Source of the DNA: Sphingobacteriales bacterium
GTDB lineage: Bacteria > Bacteroidota > Bacteroidia > Chitinophagales > UBA2359
Assembly: GCA_016706405.1 (NCBI GenBank)
Contig: JADJJT010000003.1
Span: 906,501 to 970,500 of the forward strand
Reading direction: 5' to 3'
Length of the DNA stretch: 64,000 bases
Position numbers and translations under genes: made by a program. The notes under the pieces were generated by a model, which ran no database searches, was not told where the DNA came from, and saw only the letters and a list, made by a program, of their open reading frames with translations. This document shows, piece by piece, positions 8,286 through 17,363 of this stretch (position 1 is its first letter; every line of letters begins with the position of its first letter).

Positions 8286-9869
8286 TTAACTACTTAACAT
8301 TTCTTTTACCGTTTCAACCAAATCGGTCAATGGCACTTCGCGTTGTACTTGTTGCATCCAAGTTTGTTTGTCGGTTATAGTATTAGTTTGTGCGCCCAGG
8401 AATAAATCTTTTATAGTAACTACTCCGCGCTCAATTTCGTTGCTGCCTACTAAAATTGCTACGGGGCAGTTGCGTTTATCGGCATACTCAAGCTGACGCT
8501 GTATTTTTCGCTGAATGCCATAATATACTTCGGTAATAATGCCGTTTTGGCGCAGGTTTTGCGCCATTTTCTGGTATTGTGGCATTAAGGCCGCATCGAG
8601 TACGGCAATAAATACAGGCCCTTTAAGTTTGTCTTTTATCGTTCCCGAAAGCAGCAGCAGCTCGCCCAAGCGGTCAACGCCTATTGATGCGCCTACAGCG
8701 GGCACGGCAATATTCAATAATTTGGCCACCAACGTATCGTACCGACCGCCGCCGGCTATAGAGCCAAAGCGTTTTGGTTGTCCTTTTTCGTCGGTAACTT
8801 GCAGGTGAGCCTCTACCTCAAAAATGGGGCCGGTATAGTAGGCCATGCCGCGCACAAAACTTGGGTCAAAGACAATTAAGTCATCCGTATAATTTAAAGC
8901 GCACCAAACGGCATCCATTGCTTGTAGCTCGGCAATACCTTCGGCGGCAATACTGCTTTGCGCTAATTGCTGCGACAGGCTTTGCAAAACAGCTTTCCGG
9001 TTTTTATTGATTTGGGCGTACTGCGCAAAAAATCCGGATATTGCCTGCACCGTTGCATCGGGCAAACCCAAGCCTTTTACCATCGAGCCTGAGGCATCTT
9101 TGCGCCCGTTGCTGAGTTCTGATTTTACATTTTCGAGGCCAATTTTATCTAATTTATCAATAACGCGCAAAATGTCGGCCTCTGCTTGTTCTGTGGTAAT
9201 ATTGTGCATTTGAAGCAGCCCTTTTAATATTTTGCGATTATTTACTTTTACGGTAAATTTTTGGTGATTAAGGCCAATAGCTTGCAAGGCATCGGCCAAA
9301 ATCATACAACATTCGGCATCGGTTGTGTAGTCGTTGGTGCCAACGGTATCGAAGTCGAGTTGCCAAAATTCGCGGAAACGCCCCGGCTCTAATTTGGCCT
9401 CTAACCGGTACACTGGCCCATATTGGTAACGCCTAAACAAGGGCACGCCGGCAGGTTGAAGCTGGCGTTGCATTTTTCGTTGCCAAAGGGTTTCGGCTAT
9501 GCGGCGGGCTAAGGGCGCGGTAAGGTCGTAGCGCAATAGCACATCAAAACGCTCCATAATAGTATTTCGGTCGGCATCTTTAAGCTCGGTGCCATCTTCG
9601 GCACAAACGGGTTCAAATTCTAAATTCTGAAAATGAAAAACGCCATCTTGCACGGCACTGGCCTGCCCTGTTTCGGGGGGCATGTGTTTGCCCAAACATT
9701 CAACATATTCTAATATAGGGGTATCCCAATGTTCAAAGCCATATTGTTTATATACGGTTTCGGCATTTTTAATAATATGCCATCGCAGTTCATTGGTAAG
9801 GGCATCTATATCGCGGAAGCCTTTTAGCCGGCGTGGAATAATACCGCGTGTTTTGATGTTTTTCGACAT
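8286..9869 (-). CDS. hisS: histidyl-tRNA synthetase
   Basis: A 527 aa class-II aminoacyl-tRNA synthetase that charges tRNA-His. Seen: N-terminal PRRLKGFRDIDALTNELRW, motif 2 region GRFREFWQLDFDTVG, the histidine-pocket loops GMAYYTGPIFE and AGGGRYDTL, motif 3 GASIGVDRLGELL, and the C-terminal anticodon-binding domain (about 430-520; YGIQRKIQRQLEYADKR). It is longer than the approximately 420 aa E. coli enzyme and matches the longer form seen in some Bacteroidota. Start chosen at the ATG 20 bases after an A-rich leader. Confidence 0.95.
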   Translation of the reverse strand: MSKNIKTRGIIPRRLKGFRDIDALTNELRWHIIKNAETVYKQYGFEHWDTPILEYVECLGKHMPPETGQASAVQDGVFHFQNLEFEPVCAEDGTELKDADRNTIMERFDVLLRYDLTAPLARRIAETLWQRKMQRQLQPAGVPLFRRYQYGPVYRLEAKLEPGRFREFWQLDFDTVGTNDYTTDAECCMILADALQAIGLNHQKFTVKVNNRKILKGLLQMHNITTEQAEADILRVIDKLDKIGLENVKSELSNGRKDASGSMVKGLGLPDATVQAISGFFAQYAQINKNRKAVLQSLSQQLAQSSIAAEGIAELQAMDAVWCALNYTDDLIVFDPSFVRGMAYYTGPIFEVEAHLQVTDEKGQPKRFGSIAGGGRYDTLVAKLLNIAVPAVGASIGVDRLGELLLLSGTIKDKLKGPVFIAVLDAALMPQYQKMAQNLRQNGIITEVYYGIQRKIQRQLEYADKRNCPVAILVGSNEIERGVVTIKDLFLGAQTNTITDKQTWMQQVQREVPLTDLVETVKEMLSS

Positions 9870-10052
9870 AAAAAAGGGGGGTTCTTTGTAGAATTAATCC
9901 GGATAAATGTAGGGTTTATTTGTGCAATATCTGCCGGATAATTTTATTTTCAAGGGGGCAAAGATACCGCGCGTTTGTAATTAACGCGGCAAACGGTGTT
10001 TATTTATTTAGTAAATATTATTTTTAAGGGGCAAGTTTATAATTTGGGCAAC

Positions 10053-10089
10053 AAAAAGCCCACTTGTTACAACTATGCAACAAGTGGGC
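10053..10089 (-). terminator. terminator for the T9SS cargo gene
   Basis: GCCCACTTGTT (10058-10068) and AACAAGTGGGC (10079-10089) form a perfect 11 bp stem with a 10 nt loop. On the minus strand the stem is followed by TTTTTG. It is about 55 bases downstream of the stop of the gene at 10144-10866. Confidence 0.85.
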
Positions 10090-10143
10090 AACTGAATATG
10101 AATGGTATAAATAATTTTAAAACTTTATTGTGCGTAGTTAGTT

Positions 10144-10866
10144 TTAGTCAATTTTTGTTATTACTTTTTTTGCAATAACCTGATGGTTGCTGTTAAGTAA
10201 TTTTACCACATACATGCCATTTTCCCAGTCGCTTACATTAATGCGTTTGGCAAAATCGTAGGTCATATCAATTTTATCAATTAGCTGACCAATGATACTA
10301 TAAACCTCAATATAATGTACATCAACGGGTGCAGGATAGGATATATTTAAGAAATTTTTAGCGGGGTTGGGGTATAAGCGAATTTCGCTGCTAAGGTCGG
10401 TTGGTTTTTGTAATCCGGTTTTCCATGTATCAAAGGTATAATTAATTTCGACAGTTCCTAAAACGTTGCCGGTTCCGGGGTCGGTTGCGGTAACTTTAAT
10501 TACCACAAAACCTGTTCCGTTGCCAATTGAAGCATTGGGCGAGTTTATATGGGTATCCATAAGGGTTGTTTCGCCGGGCTGAAGTTCAAAACTATTGCTG
10601 CTTTTTGTTGGGCTCCAGCATGTAACTTTATCGCAAATTAACGAGCGCCATTTTTCGCCAGCCAAATTATTGGTTGTGCGCTCCCATGTAATGGTTGCTG
10701 CTTGTGTGCCATTATATTTAACGTTGGCATGGCCTATAATTTCGTAAACGTTAGGATCGCCATTTACATATACCGACTGAGACGGCTCGACTGTAAAAAT
10801 ACTTTGCCCCAGCATATTTAAGTTAGCTATAAAGGCTAAGGCAACAAATAGTAGCAAATTTTTCAT
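10144..10866 (-). CDS. secreted protein with T9SS type A sorting domain
   Basis: A 240 aa protein with a signal peptide (MKNLLLFVALAFIANLNMLGQ) and a C-terminal T9SS type A sorting domain starting near residue 160 (IRLYPNPAKNFLNISYP, then MYVVKLL and KKVIT at the end). The middle is a beta-sandwich-like domain (about 25-150) with no recognised family. T9SS cargo crosses the outer membrane and is attached to the cell surface or released. It has its own terminator at 10053-10089. The prophage left end lies 263 bases upstream of its start. Confidence 0.85.
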   Translation of the reverse strand: MKNLLLFVALAFIANLNMLGQSIFTVEPSQSVYVNGDPNVYEIIGHANVKYNGTQAATITWERTTNNLAGEKWRSLICDKVTCWSPTKSSNSFELQPGETTLMDTHINSPNASIGNGTGFVVIKVTATDPGTGNVLGTVEINYTFDTWKTGLQKPTDLSSEIRLYPNPAKNFLNISYPAPVDVHYIEVYSIIGQLIDKIDMTYDFAKRINVSDWENGMYVVKLLNSNHQVIAKKVITKID

Positions 10867-11128
10867 AAAGACATGTAAATTAGTATATGATTTAAATAAG
10901 TGGTTTTGTTTTGTGATGTTTTATTAAACGACAAAATTACGATGTTTTTGCAAAATTGCCAAATAAAAACTGTAATTAAGCCGATATTTCCTTTAATTGT
11001 TTGCTAAATATGATTAATTTTAGCCGTTTAGGTTTAAATTAACCATTGTTCAATATTTAAATTGAGTGCTATAAATATTCTGCCAAGCTATCCGGAATTT
11101 TTTTCTTCCGGATGAATTTTTCGTAGCA

Positions 11129-11161
11129 TGTTACAACGCAAAAGTAGAACGTAACAAAATT
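11129..11161 (+). repeat. prophage left end with transposase-type site L1
   Basis: The end starts TGTTACAACG and contains the site GCAAAAGTAGAACGTAAC followed by AAAATT (24 bp at 11138-11161). It matches the right end in inverted orientation with only two differences over about 30 bp. By analogy with Mu this is the outermost MuA-binding site. Confidence 0.8.
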
Positions 11162-11242
11162 AAAAATGAAATAAATGACGAAATTTTTAAGGAAAGCCTT
11201 ATTGGGTGGGAGTTTGCAAGTATTAATTAATTTATAAACAGC

Positions 11243-11266
11243 GCAAAAGTAAAACGTAACAAAATT
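11243..11266 (+). repeat. internal transposase-type site L2
   Basis: GCAAAAGTAAAACGTAAC followed by AAAATT repeats the L1 site with one base changed, in the same orientation, 105 bp (about ten helical turns) further in. Multiple same-face sites at the left end are a Mu feature. Confidence 0.75.
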
Positions 11267-11357
11267 GCTTTGATAAAACACCCTAATAATAAGGCAAAAT
11301 TTACAATGTGCTGATAATGAGCATGTTATAAAATTACTAATTAATAAACCCCTACAC

Positions 11358-11389
11358 AGCCACATAAAAACGCTTTATGTGGCTTTTTT
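11358..11389 (+). terminator. inward-facing terminator inside the left end
   Basis: AGCCACATAAA (11358-11368) and TTTATGTGGCT (11374-11384) form a perfect 11 bp stem with a 5 nt loop followed by a T run to 11389. It points into the phage, so it could insulate the prophage from transcription coming from the host side. Between 11267 and 11527 no gene was seen; an imperfect inverted repeat TGTGCAATTTT/AAAATTGCACA lies near 11480-11502. Confidence 0.7.
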
Positions 11390-11527
11390 GCCAAATGCAC
11401 AGCCGGTGGGAGTTTGCCCAAAGTGACAATATTATTATATTGCAATATATTATTGGGTTTGTGCAATTTTTTTGTGCAATTTTGAAATCAAAAATTGCAC
11501 AGTGTCTGGTTATTTTTTATTTGTTTT

Positions 11528-11968
11528 TTAGGGGTCAATGAACTTTATCAGCTTATTTTGCACAGCTAAAAGTTGCTCTTTTAGCTGGGTGTTTTCTTGT
11601 GTGAGGTTGGCAATTTGCTCTGTAAGGGTTGCTATTTGGGTTTTGTAGTCATTAACTGCATTTCGAAGCCTAATCTCTTCTTCAGTGTTAATTCTAAGCT
11701 TTTCTGTTGGCAACGTAACTAAACTTATTGCCAATGGCGTTTGGTCTGTTTTGCTTATGTCTTGGGTTAGCAGTTGGTCTATACTTATCTTAAATAATTT
11801 TGATAGTAATAGCAGTTGCTGTATGCTTGGTTGCGACCGCCCATTTTCGATGTTGCTTATAATATATCTATTTACACCAATGGCATCACCTACTTTATCT
11901 TGTGAGAAGCCATTTTTTTTTCTGAGATAAGTTAAGTTTGAGTCAAGGTATAATAATATTATAGACAT
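11528..11968 (-). CDS. XRE-family phage repressor with coiled-coil tail
   Basis: A 146 aa protein. Residues 10-65 form an XRE helix-turn-helix (LRKKNGFSQDKVGDAIGV, then RYIISNIENGRSQPS); residues 95-140 are a heptad-rich coiled coil (LTEQIANLTQENTQLKEQLL) likely used to oligomerise. It is the only leftward gene at the left end and faces the early operon across a region with TGCTC/GAGCA inverted repeats, the position of Mu's c repressor. The lysogeny role is inferred from domain and position. Confidence 0.8.
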   Translation of the reverse strand: MSIILLYLDSNLTYLRKKNGFSQDKVGDAIGVNRYIISNIENGRSQPSIQQLLLLSKLFKISIDQLLTQDISKTDQTPLAISLVTLPTEKLRINTEEEIRLRNAVNDYKTQIATLTEQIANLTQENTQLKEQLLAVQNKLIKFIDP

Positions 11969-11999
11969 ATAATATACTATTTAAAAATATTAAATAAAA

Positions 12000-12034
12000 T
12001 TTGCTCAAAAACTTGCATTGAGCAAAAAATGCTC
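12000..12034. promoter_or_regulatory. putative repressor operator cluster
   Basis: TTTGCTCAA (12000-12008) and TTGAGCAAA (12018-12026) are a perfect 9 bp inverted repeat with a 9 bp spacer; a third half-site TGCTC (12030-12034) pairs with the GAGCA at 12020-12024. The cluster overlaps the early promoter. Binding by the XRE repressor or the Cro-like protein is inferred. Confidence 0.65.
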
Positions 12035-12044
12035 ATTATCTTTG
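12013..12044 (+). promoter_or_regulatory. early rightward promoter
   Basis: -7 box TATCTTTG (12037-12044, matches TAnnTTTG) with TTG elements at 12013-12015 and 12018-12020 upstream. The operator repeats lie between the two boxes. It would transcribe the Cro-like gene and the transposition operon, with a leader of about 25 bases before the ATG at 12074. Confidence 0.65.
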
Positions 12045-12073
12045 CGATATAATTTAAACGCAATGCCAAAGGT

Positions 12074-12319
12074 ATGAAAAAAACCATAAAACCAAACGAA
12101 CAAAAACAAACAGAAATTATGCAGGCTATTAGAGGTGGGTATTTACAACTGTCGCATATAACCGGCTACAGTTATAGCTATACCTGCCAAGTGCTGCACG
12201 GCTACCGCAACAACGCCCATATTTGGGCTGCTGCCGAAGCCTTGGGGAATGCTTTTGCCGAACTAAAATTAAAACACCACCGTACAACGCGCAACTTTCC
12301 TCCAATTAGTAAAAATTAG
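12074..12319 (+). CDS. small HTH-like early protein (Cro/Ner-like)
   Basis: An 81 aa basic protein, first in the early operon. Residues 14-55 (AIRGGYLQLSHITGYSYSYTCQVLHGYRNN) read as a helix-turn-helix in which YSYTCQVLHG would be the recognition helix. First position after the divergent promoter is where Mu has ner, a negative regulator of early transcription. The function is inferred from position and the HTH-like pattern. Confidence 0.55.
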   Translation: MKKTIKPNEQKQTEIMQAIRGGYLQLSHITGYSYSYTCQVLHGYRNNAHIWAAAEALGNAFAELKLKHHRTTRNFPPISKN

Positions 12320-12341
12320 CAACAAACTAAAAAACTTAGAA

Positions 12342-12557
12342 ATGGCTAAAACCGTACAACTCCCCGAAATTTATACCAAAAGGCAGCTTGCTGCAGCCGA
12401 AATACTTGTTTTGCTTGAAAACATTAACCCTCAAACCGAAAAAATAAGCGAGCACGTTTCTCGAACCTTCGAGTATGTTGTTTATTACCACAACGAGCGG
12501 TTTTACCAGTTTTATTATAGCCAAACCCTTAAAATTTTTGAGCTATGCAAACAATAG
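12342..12557 (+). CDS. small early phage protein of unknown function
   Basis: A 71 aa protein not recognised as a member of any family. It is mixed alpha/beta with many aromatic residues at the C-terminal end (YVVYYHNERFYQFYY). Its last 13 bases overlap the start of the transposase gene, so translation of the two is probably coupled. Confidence 0.55.
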   Translation: MAKTVQLPEIYTKRQLAAAEILVLLENINPQTEKISEHVSRTFEYVVYYHNERFYQFYYSQTLKIFELCKQ

Positions 12558-14659
12558 CAGGTAAAATATACTTAACCCCCAATGAACTGAATAAAGCGGG
12601 GGTTCCGGGTAGAAATATTTACAACAGAATTAATGCCAATAAAGAGGAGGTTGTTTACAACGCATCGGGCAGGGTAATGGTATGCCTCGACATGTTGAAG
12701 CAGGAACACAAAGAAAAAGTGGAGGCATTTTTTGGCAAAATTAACCTGTTGGGCAGCGTGTTCGATACATTTTTACGCCTAACCCCTGCCGACAGCAAAG
12801 CCCTAACCGAATGGCAACACCCCGATACCGGAAAAAAGTTAAGCAAAAACTTATTAGAAAAATACCTTGTTGCCGCCACCTGGTTAAACGGCATAGTAAC
12901 CGTAACAACAGGCAATAAGTGGTGGAAAAAACTGGGTTTAGAGCGCAGCGAAATTTTTTACAGCATAATTGCCGAGCGTATAAAAAGCGAAAATGTATTT
13001 TTGCCTGCATCGCGCACCCGCATAAATTTATTGGTTGGCAAATACACAAAACACGGTGCCACCTGTTTAATTGCCAATTCGGTGGGTGCTGCCCAACACC
13101 ACAATGCCAAGCTTAAAGGCGATGCCTTGCTTTGTTTAATAGAATTTGCCAGCGACCCCCGCAAGTTTAACTACCAACAACTGTGCGATATGTTGATTGA
13201 GGTAGCTAAGGAGCGCAACTGGGAAAAATTAAAAACCATAACAAGGCAGGCAGTACAAGCCAGCCTCGACCGCCCCGAAATAAAACAAATATGGTACGCA
13301 AAAAGGCACGGCAACAATGCTTTCCACAATGCCTACGAGCAGTTGGTAAGGCAAGAAAAAGCCAAAGCACCCAATGAAATGTGGCAAATAGACGGCACCC
13401 CTTGGGACCTATGGGGCTACGACCCCGAATATTTTGGCGACAAAAACGCCCACAAACTCTATGTAGTTATAGTAATAGACAGCCACAGCAACAAGGTTTT
13501 AGGGTTTGGTATAGGCGATACAGAAACCAGCAATTTGGTGTGGCGCGCTTTAAAAATGGCAGTAGAAACAACCAACAATACCCCTAACTATATAAAATAC
13601 GACAAAGGCTCTGCCCTTACCGCCGGCGACACCCAAACCCTGTTAAATAAACTTACCGACCCCAAACAACATTTTGCCACCCGCACAGGGCGTGGGCGAG
13701 GTAAAAAAATAGAGGCTATTATAAGCCTTATAGACAGATGTATATTAAAATTTTACGAAAACCATAGCGGCGGAAACATTACAGCAAAAGATATAAACAG
13801 TGCCCAAAACCCCGATGTTTGGAAACGCACAAAACAGGGGTTTACCAGCGATTATTGGCAGGGGCGCGAGGTGTGGTTGCCAAATGTAGCCGCATTAATA
13901 TTGCAAATTGCCACCTCTATTGCCGAGTACAACGAAATTAAACAAAAGGGCGACGGGCTTTCTCCTTCAGAAAAATATGGCATAAACGAAGTGCCATTGT
14001 GCAAAACCCTACATGAACATTTGTTTTGGCAGCCTCGTATGGTGGGCAAAAACCACCGCGTTTACACCATCAGACGAGGTTTGTTAGCCGTTAAAATTGG
14101 CAAAAACATATTTGAATTTGAGCCCGAAATTGCAAAAGACGAGCACTGGAAAGAAAACAAACTTAAATGGTTAGACAATAACAACGAGCGCAGGGTACAT
14201 GTGTGGTACGATATAGACGATATGCGCCGGATAGCCATTTTCGATGCCAAAACTGGGCACTCAATTGGGTATATGCAAACGGTAACTAAAACAACCGAAA
14301 GCCCCGGCGATGCCACTCCAGCACAAGAGAAATACATGTGGAAAATTAATGCTGTTAAACAAGAACAGTATAAACGCCAACTGAAAAAAATAGATACTAT
14401 TAGCTCGCACCTTATAAATAGTGGTATTTTAACACAGGGCGGAGGGTTGAGTTTTGCCAAATTAAATAAAGAAGCCCACAACAGGGCTTGCGAGGTGGTT
14501 TTGGCACAAAAAACTATGGGTTATATTGGCTTAGCTATGCCAAGCCAACTGCCCGATGACAATACCAATGACGACATCTATGCCGACAATTTAATAAACA
14601 CGGTAGATTATTACGACAAAATGGGCGAGGCTGCACTTGCCAATTTAAACAAAATATAA
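12545..14659 (+). CDS. Mu A-like DDE transposase
   Basis: A 704 aa protein with an integrase-core (rve) domain. Catalytic residues read as Asp283 (MWQIDGTPWDLWG), Asp353 (IKYDKGSALTAG) and Glu390 (GKKIEAIISL). The N-terminal 60 residues resemble the MuA winged-helix DNA-binding part; residues 560-700 form the C-terminal region that in Mu contacts MuB. It would cut and join the prophage ends at 11129 and 48004, acting on the GCAAAAGTAAAACGTAAC sites. The ORF is intact. It is followed 12 bases later by the MuB-like gene. Confidence 0.9.
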   Translation: MQTIAGKIYLTPNELNKAGVPGRNIYNRINANKEEVVYNASGRVMVCLDMLKQEHKEKVEAFFGKINLLGSVFDTFLRLTPADSKALTEWQHPDTGKKLSKNLLEKYLVAATWLNGIVTVTTGNKWWKKLGLERSEIFYSIIAERIKSENVFLPASRTRINLLVGKYTKHGATCLIANSVGAAQHHNAKLKGDALLCLIEFASDPRKFNYQQLCDMLIEVAKERNWEKLKTITRQAVQASLDRPEIKQIWYAKRHGNNAFHNAYEQLVRQEKAKAPNEMWQIDGTPWDLWGYDPEYFGDKNAHKLYVVIVIDSHSNKVLGFGIGDTETSNLVWRALKMAVETTNNTPNYIKYDKGSALTAGDTQTLLNKLTDPKQHFATRTGRGRGKKIEAIISLIDRCILKFYENHSGGNITAKDINSAQNPDVWKRTKQGFTSDYWQGREVWLPNVAALILQIATSIAEYNEIKQKGDGLSPSEKYGINEVPLCKTLHEHLFWQPRMVGKNHRVYTIRRGLLAVKIGKNIFEFEPEIAKDEHWKENKLKWLDNNNERRVHVWYDIDDMRRIAIFDAKTGHSIGYMQTVTKTTESPGDATPAQEKYMWKINAVKQEQYKRQLKKIDTISSHLINSGILTQGGGLSFAKLNKEAHNRACEVVLAQKTMGYIGLAMPSQLPDDNTNDDIYADNLINTVDYYDKMGEAALANLNKI

Positions 14660-14671
14660 AATAAAACCATT

Positions 14672-15577
14672 ATGCAAAATCAAATTAATTACGAAAAAAT
14701 TCGCGAACTCTTAGTTGCCAAACAGGCATCTGGACTATCGGACAGGACAATATCAAAACAGCTTGCCATCTATGGAGCAAGCGAGGCGGTTATATGCAAT
14801 ATCCGGAATGGTAAAGACTTTAACAAAGTATCGCAAAGGGTGTGGCTTGCTTTAGGTAAATTTTGTGGGCTATCGTATTGGCAGCCTGCTCAAACCCAAA
14901 ACCTAAAACGTACCTACGCCGTATGCTTAGAAGCGCAAAACCACGGCATTGCCAAAGCCATAGCCTTTGCCCCCGGTACCGGCAAAACTTTTGGGCTAAA
15001 CTACTATGCCAACAATGTGCCCAACGTGTATTATATAGAATGCGAAGAGCATTATACACGCAAGGTGTTTTTAAGCAAATTGTCGCAAGCCATTGGCATA
15101 GAGGCTATTGGCGAGGGAATAGCTGGCATGATAGACGAAATTGTAAAAACCCTGCTGAGCAGAACAACCACCACGCCTTTGCTGCTTATAGACGAAGCCG
15201 ATAAATTGCGAGATGGGGTGATAAACATCTTTAAAACCTTATACAACAAGTTAAACGGGCATTGCGGTTTTGTACTGGCGGGCACACCTCATTTAAGTAT
15301 CCGGATAACTAAAAACGCCAAGCGCGACAAAATGGCTTACCGCGAAATTTTATCGCGAGTGGGCAACGAGTTTATTCCGCTAATAAACCCAACTATAAAC
15401 GACATCAGGCTAATTGCCACGGCAAACGGATTAGAAAACGAATCGGCTATAAAAAGCATCTACAACGCCTCGGCTGGCGATTTGCGAACTGTGCAACACT
15501 TAGTAACTATGGCAGTAAACCAAAACAATACGGTTGCATACAATGCCCTACAACCCGAAAACATAACCCAAAACTAA
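14672..15577 (+). CDS. Mu B-like AAA+ ATPase, target DNA activator
   Basis: A 301 aa ATPase. Walker A is APGTGKT at residues 100-106, Walker B is LLLIDEAD near 170-177, and an N-terminal HTH-like segment (ISKQLAIYGASEAVICNIRNG, residues 28-48) precedes them, as in MuB. MuB polymers bind target DNA, activate the transposase and confer target immunity. Adjacent to the transposase on the same strand, which fixes the assignment. Confidence 0.88.
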   Translation: MQNQINYEKIRELLVAKQASGLSDRTISKQLAIYGASEAVICNIRNGKDFNKVSQRVWLALGKFCGLSYWQPAQTQNLKRTYAVCLEAQNHGIAKAIAFAPGTGKTFGLNYYANNVPNVYYIECEEHYTRKVFLSKLSQAIGIEAIGEGIAGMIDEIVKTLLSRTTTTPLLLIDEADKLRDGVINIFKTLYNKLNGHCGFVLAGTPHLSIRITKNAKRDKMAYREILSRVGNEFIPLINPTINDIRLIATANGLENESAIKSIYNASAGDLRTVQHLVTMAVNQNNTVAYNALQPENITQN

Positions 15578-15581
15578 AACT

Positions 15582-15983
15582 ATGCGATACGGCAAAAATA
15601 CCCAAGAAATAATACGGCGGTTGCAAATACCCGAAGACAGGTTGTTTTGGGCAGTATTTGATGTTGCCGAAATAATACTTGCCGACAGCCACCTACCAAA
15701 AACAAGTATTAACTACTTTTTAAAAAGCGACTTGTTTTGGAATTGGCTGCTTACTATAATAGATACGTATGCAGAAGGTTTTATAATTGTTTTTTTAAAT
15801 GCCGATTTTGGGCTAACAAGCAAAGAAGCGTACCCAAATATTAAAGAACAACAAGACCTTTTTTTAAGCCCTATTGCAACTGTGATTGCTAATAAAGAAG
15901 TGATGAAAAACCTGCGGAAAAGTTTTAAATGGCTACATCGAGATATGCTTGCCAATAAACATTACCAAACCGTTAAAAAGTAG
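15582..15983 (+). CDS. early phage protein of unknown function
   Basis: A 133 aa protein, 4 bases after the MuB-like gene and 5 bases before the DnaA-domain gene, so clearly in the operon. Sequence is largely helical with aromatic-rich patches (YFLKSDLFWNWLLTIIDTY). No family was recognised. Confidence 0.6.
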   Translation: MRYGKNTQEIIRRLQIPEDRLFWAVFDVAEIILADSHLPKTSINYFLKSDLFWNWLLTIIDTYAEGFIIVFLNADFGLTSKEAYPNIKEQQDLFLSPIATVIANKEVMKNLRKSFKWLHRDMLANKHYQTVKK

Positions 15984-15988
15984 CTTAA

Positions 15989-16402
15989 ATGAACAATATA
16001 GAGGATATTAAAGAAAGCCTCATAAACGAGGTTGTTGCAAGTATAAACGCAAAATTTGCAGAGATACGAGACTACTACAACAGTATGCCTAAAACCAAGC
16101 AGGAGGCGGTTATTTTGGCAGCACAAAAAGTGTATAGCCTACACTTTAAAGAGATGGTTAAACCCTGCCGTGCTAAAAAATATAACGAAATGCGCACCAT
16201 GGTTGCCAATGCGCTGCGGGTATATTGCAACTGCAATTATACACAAATTGGCATAATGCTCAACAGAAGCCATACAACTGTTTTGCACATGATAAGCAAC
16301 CACAACACCTGGTACGAATGGGATACCAAGTATAAAAATACCTACGATGCCCTAACTAAAAACATTGATTTCTTTAACAAAACAATAATGTATTCGTTAT
16401 GA
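15989..16402 (+). CDS. phage protein with DnaA domain IV-type DNA-binding fold
   Basis: A 137 aa protein. The C-terminal half (residues 60-125) contains YTQIGIMLNRSHTTVLHMISNH, which matches the DnaA domain IV signature (xxIGxxFxxRDHTTVxxA) that reads DnaA boxes. The AAA+ part of DnaA is absent. A stand-alone domain IV suggests sequence-specific binding, perhaps for regulation or to recruit replication proteins during replicative transposition. The last 4 bases overlap the next start codon. Confidence 0.7.
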   Translation: MNNIEDIKESLINEVVASINAKFAEIRDYYNSMPKTKQEAVILAAQKVYSLHFKEMVKPCRAKKYNEMRTMVANALRVYCNCNYTQIGIMLNRSHTTVLHMISNHNTWYEWDTKYKNTYDALTKNIDFFNKTIMYSL

Positions 16403-17031
16403 TAAAACTAACACCCACCAAAAAACTATGGGTAAACGAACGGGGGCACACCATACCCGACAACAAAATTACCCGCGCCGAAAAAGTTGCCGAGCGCAAC
16501 GTATCAAAGGCTATTGAAAAAGCCGAAAAACTGCAACAGCAAATGGTGCAGTTTAAACGCTGGCTCGAGCAAGCCTGTACCGATGTGTATAATGCCTGGC
16601 TCGAACAACACAAAATAAAAAAGGGGCAAGATTTTAAACAGCCCAAAGGCAACTACACCTTGTATAACTACAACCGTGCCTTTAAAATACAGTTTAGCCT
16701 AAACGATTTGGCGGTTTTCGACAGTATAGCACTCGAAACGGCTAAGGCTATGCTTATGGAAATGCTCGACGAAAACATTAAAAGCGATGCCGAATTTATA
16801 ATTGACATTGTAAAAGATGCTTTTTCTACAAGCAAGGGCAATTTAGACGTAAAAAAAATACAATCCCTGTACCGTTACGAAAACAAAGTAAAAGACCCCC
16901 GCTATAAAACCGCTATGCAAATTTTGCGCGAAGGCACCAGCTACCCACAAAGTACCGAGTACTTTAGGCTGTTTAAACGCAACGATAAAGGCAAATACGA
17001 ACCCATTGTTTTGCAGTTTTCGGCACTTTAA
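16399..17031 (+). CDS. DUF3164-like Mu-type early protein
   Basis: A 210 aa protein with the pattern of the DUF3164 family found in Mu-like phages: KKLWVNERGHTIPDNKI at the start, a coiled-coil mid region (ERNVSKAIEKAEKLQQQM), then GNYTLYNYNRAFKIQFS and a C-terminal VKDPRYKTAMQ. Function of the family is not established. ATGA overlap with the gene before it indicates coupled translation. Confidence 0.7.
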   Translation: MIKLTPTKKLWVNERGHTIPDNKITRAEKVAERNVSKAIEKAEKLQQQMVQFKRWLEQACTDVYNAWLEQHKIKKGQDFKQPKGNYTLYNYNRAFKIQFSLNDLAVFDSIALETAKAMLMEMLDENIKSDAEFIIDIVKDAFSTSKGNLDVKKIQSLYRYENKVKDPRYKTAMQILREGTSYPQSTEYFRLFKRNDKGKYEPIVLQFSAL

Positions 17032-17071
17032 ATTAAACCCGTTTTACAAATTAAACCCCATACAACCATTT

Positions 17072-17359
17072 ATGAGACTTTACGACGACAACGTTCCACC
17101 CGAACAAAGCCTGCCCGCTGCCACCCAACTCGAAACGCCATCGGCGCCAGTTTATACCATTTACTACAACAAGATACAAAAAACGCAGGTGCTTAAAACC
17201 AGCACTATTGCGGGCATAGAACACCTGCACGTGGGTATTTGCAACCCTAAAACAATGGATATTATCGTTGTTCCAATACCTGCAAAATTTGTATATCAAA
17301 ACAGCGAAGATTTGATGAAGAACGAAAGTATAGACGTTTACTCAATGTTAAATAACTAA
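17072..17359 (+). CDS. small phage protein of unknown function
   Basis: A 95 aa protein, starting at MRLYDDNVPPEQ. An in-frame ATG at 17006 exists but lies inside the preceding gene and would add an unlikely basic extension, so 17072 was chosen. The second half is beta-rich (HVGICNPKTMDIIVVPIP). No family recognised. Confidence 0.5.
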   Translation: MRLYDDNVPPEQSLPAATQLETPSAPVYTIYYNKIQKTQVLKTSTIAGIEHLHVGICNPKTMDIIVVPIPAKFVYQNSEDLMKNESIDVYSMLNN

Positions 17360-17363
17360 TACT

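Noticed and set aside
11069..11365. A 98-codon minus-strand frame at the left prophage end
   Set aside because: It runs across both transposase sites, is cysteine- and phenylalanine-rich without family resemblance, and overlaps the terminal repeats.
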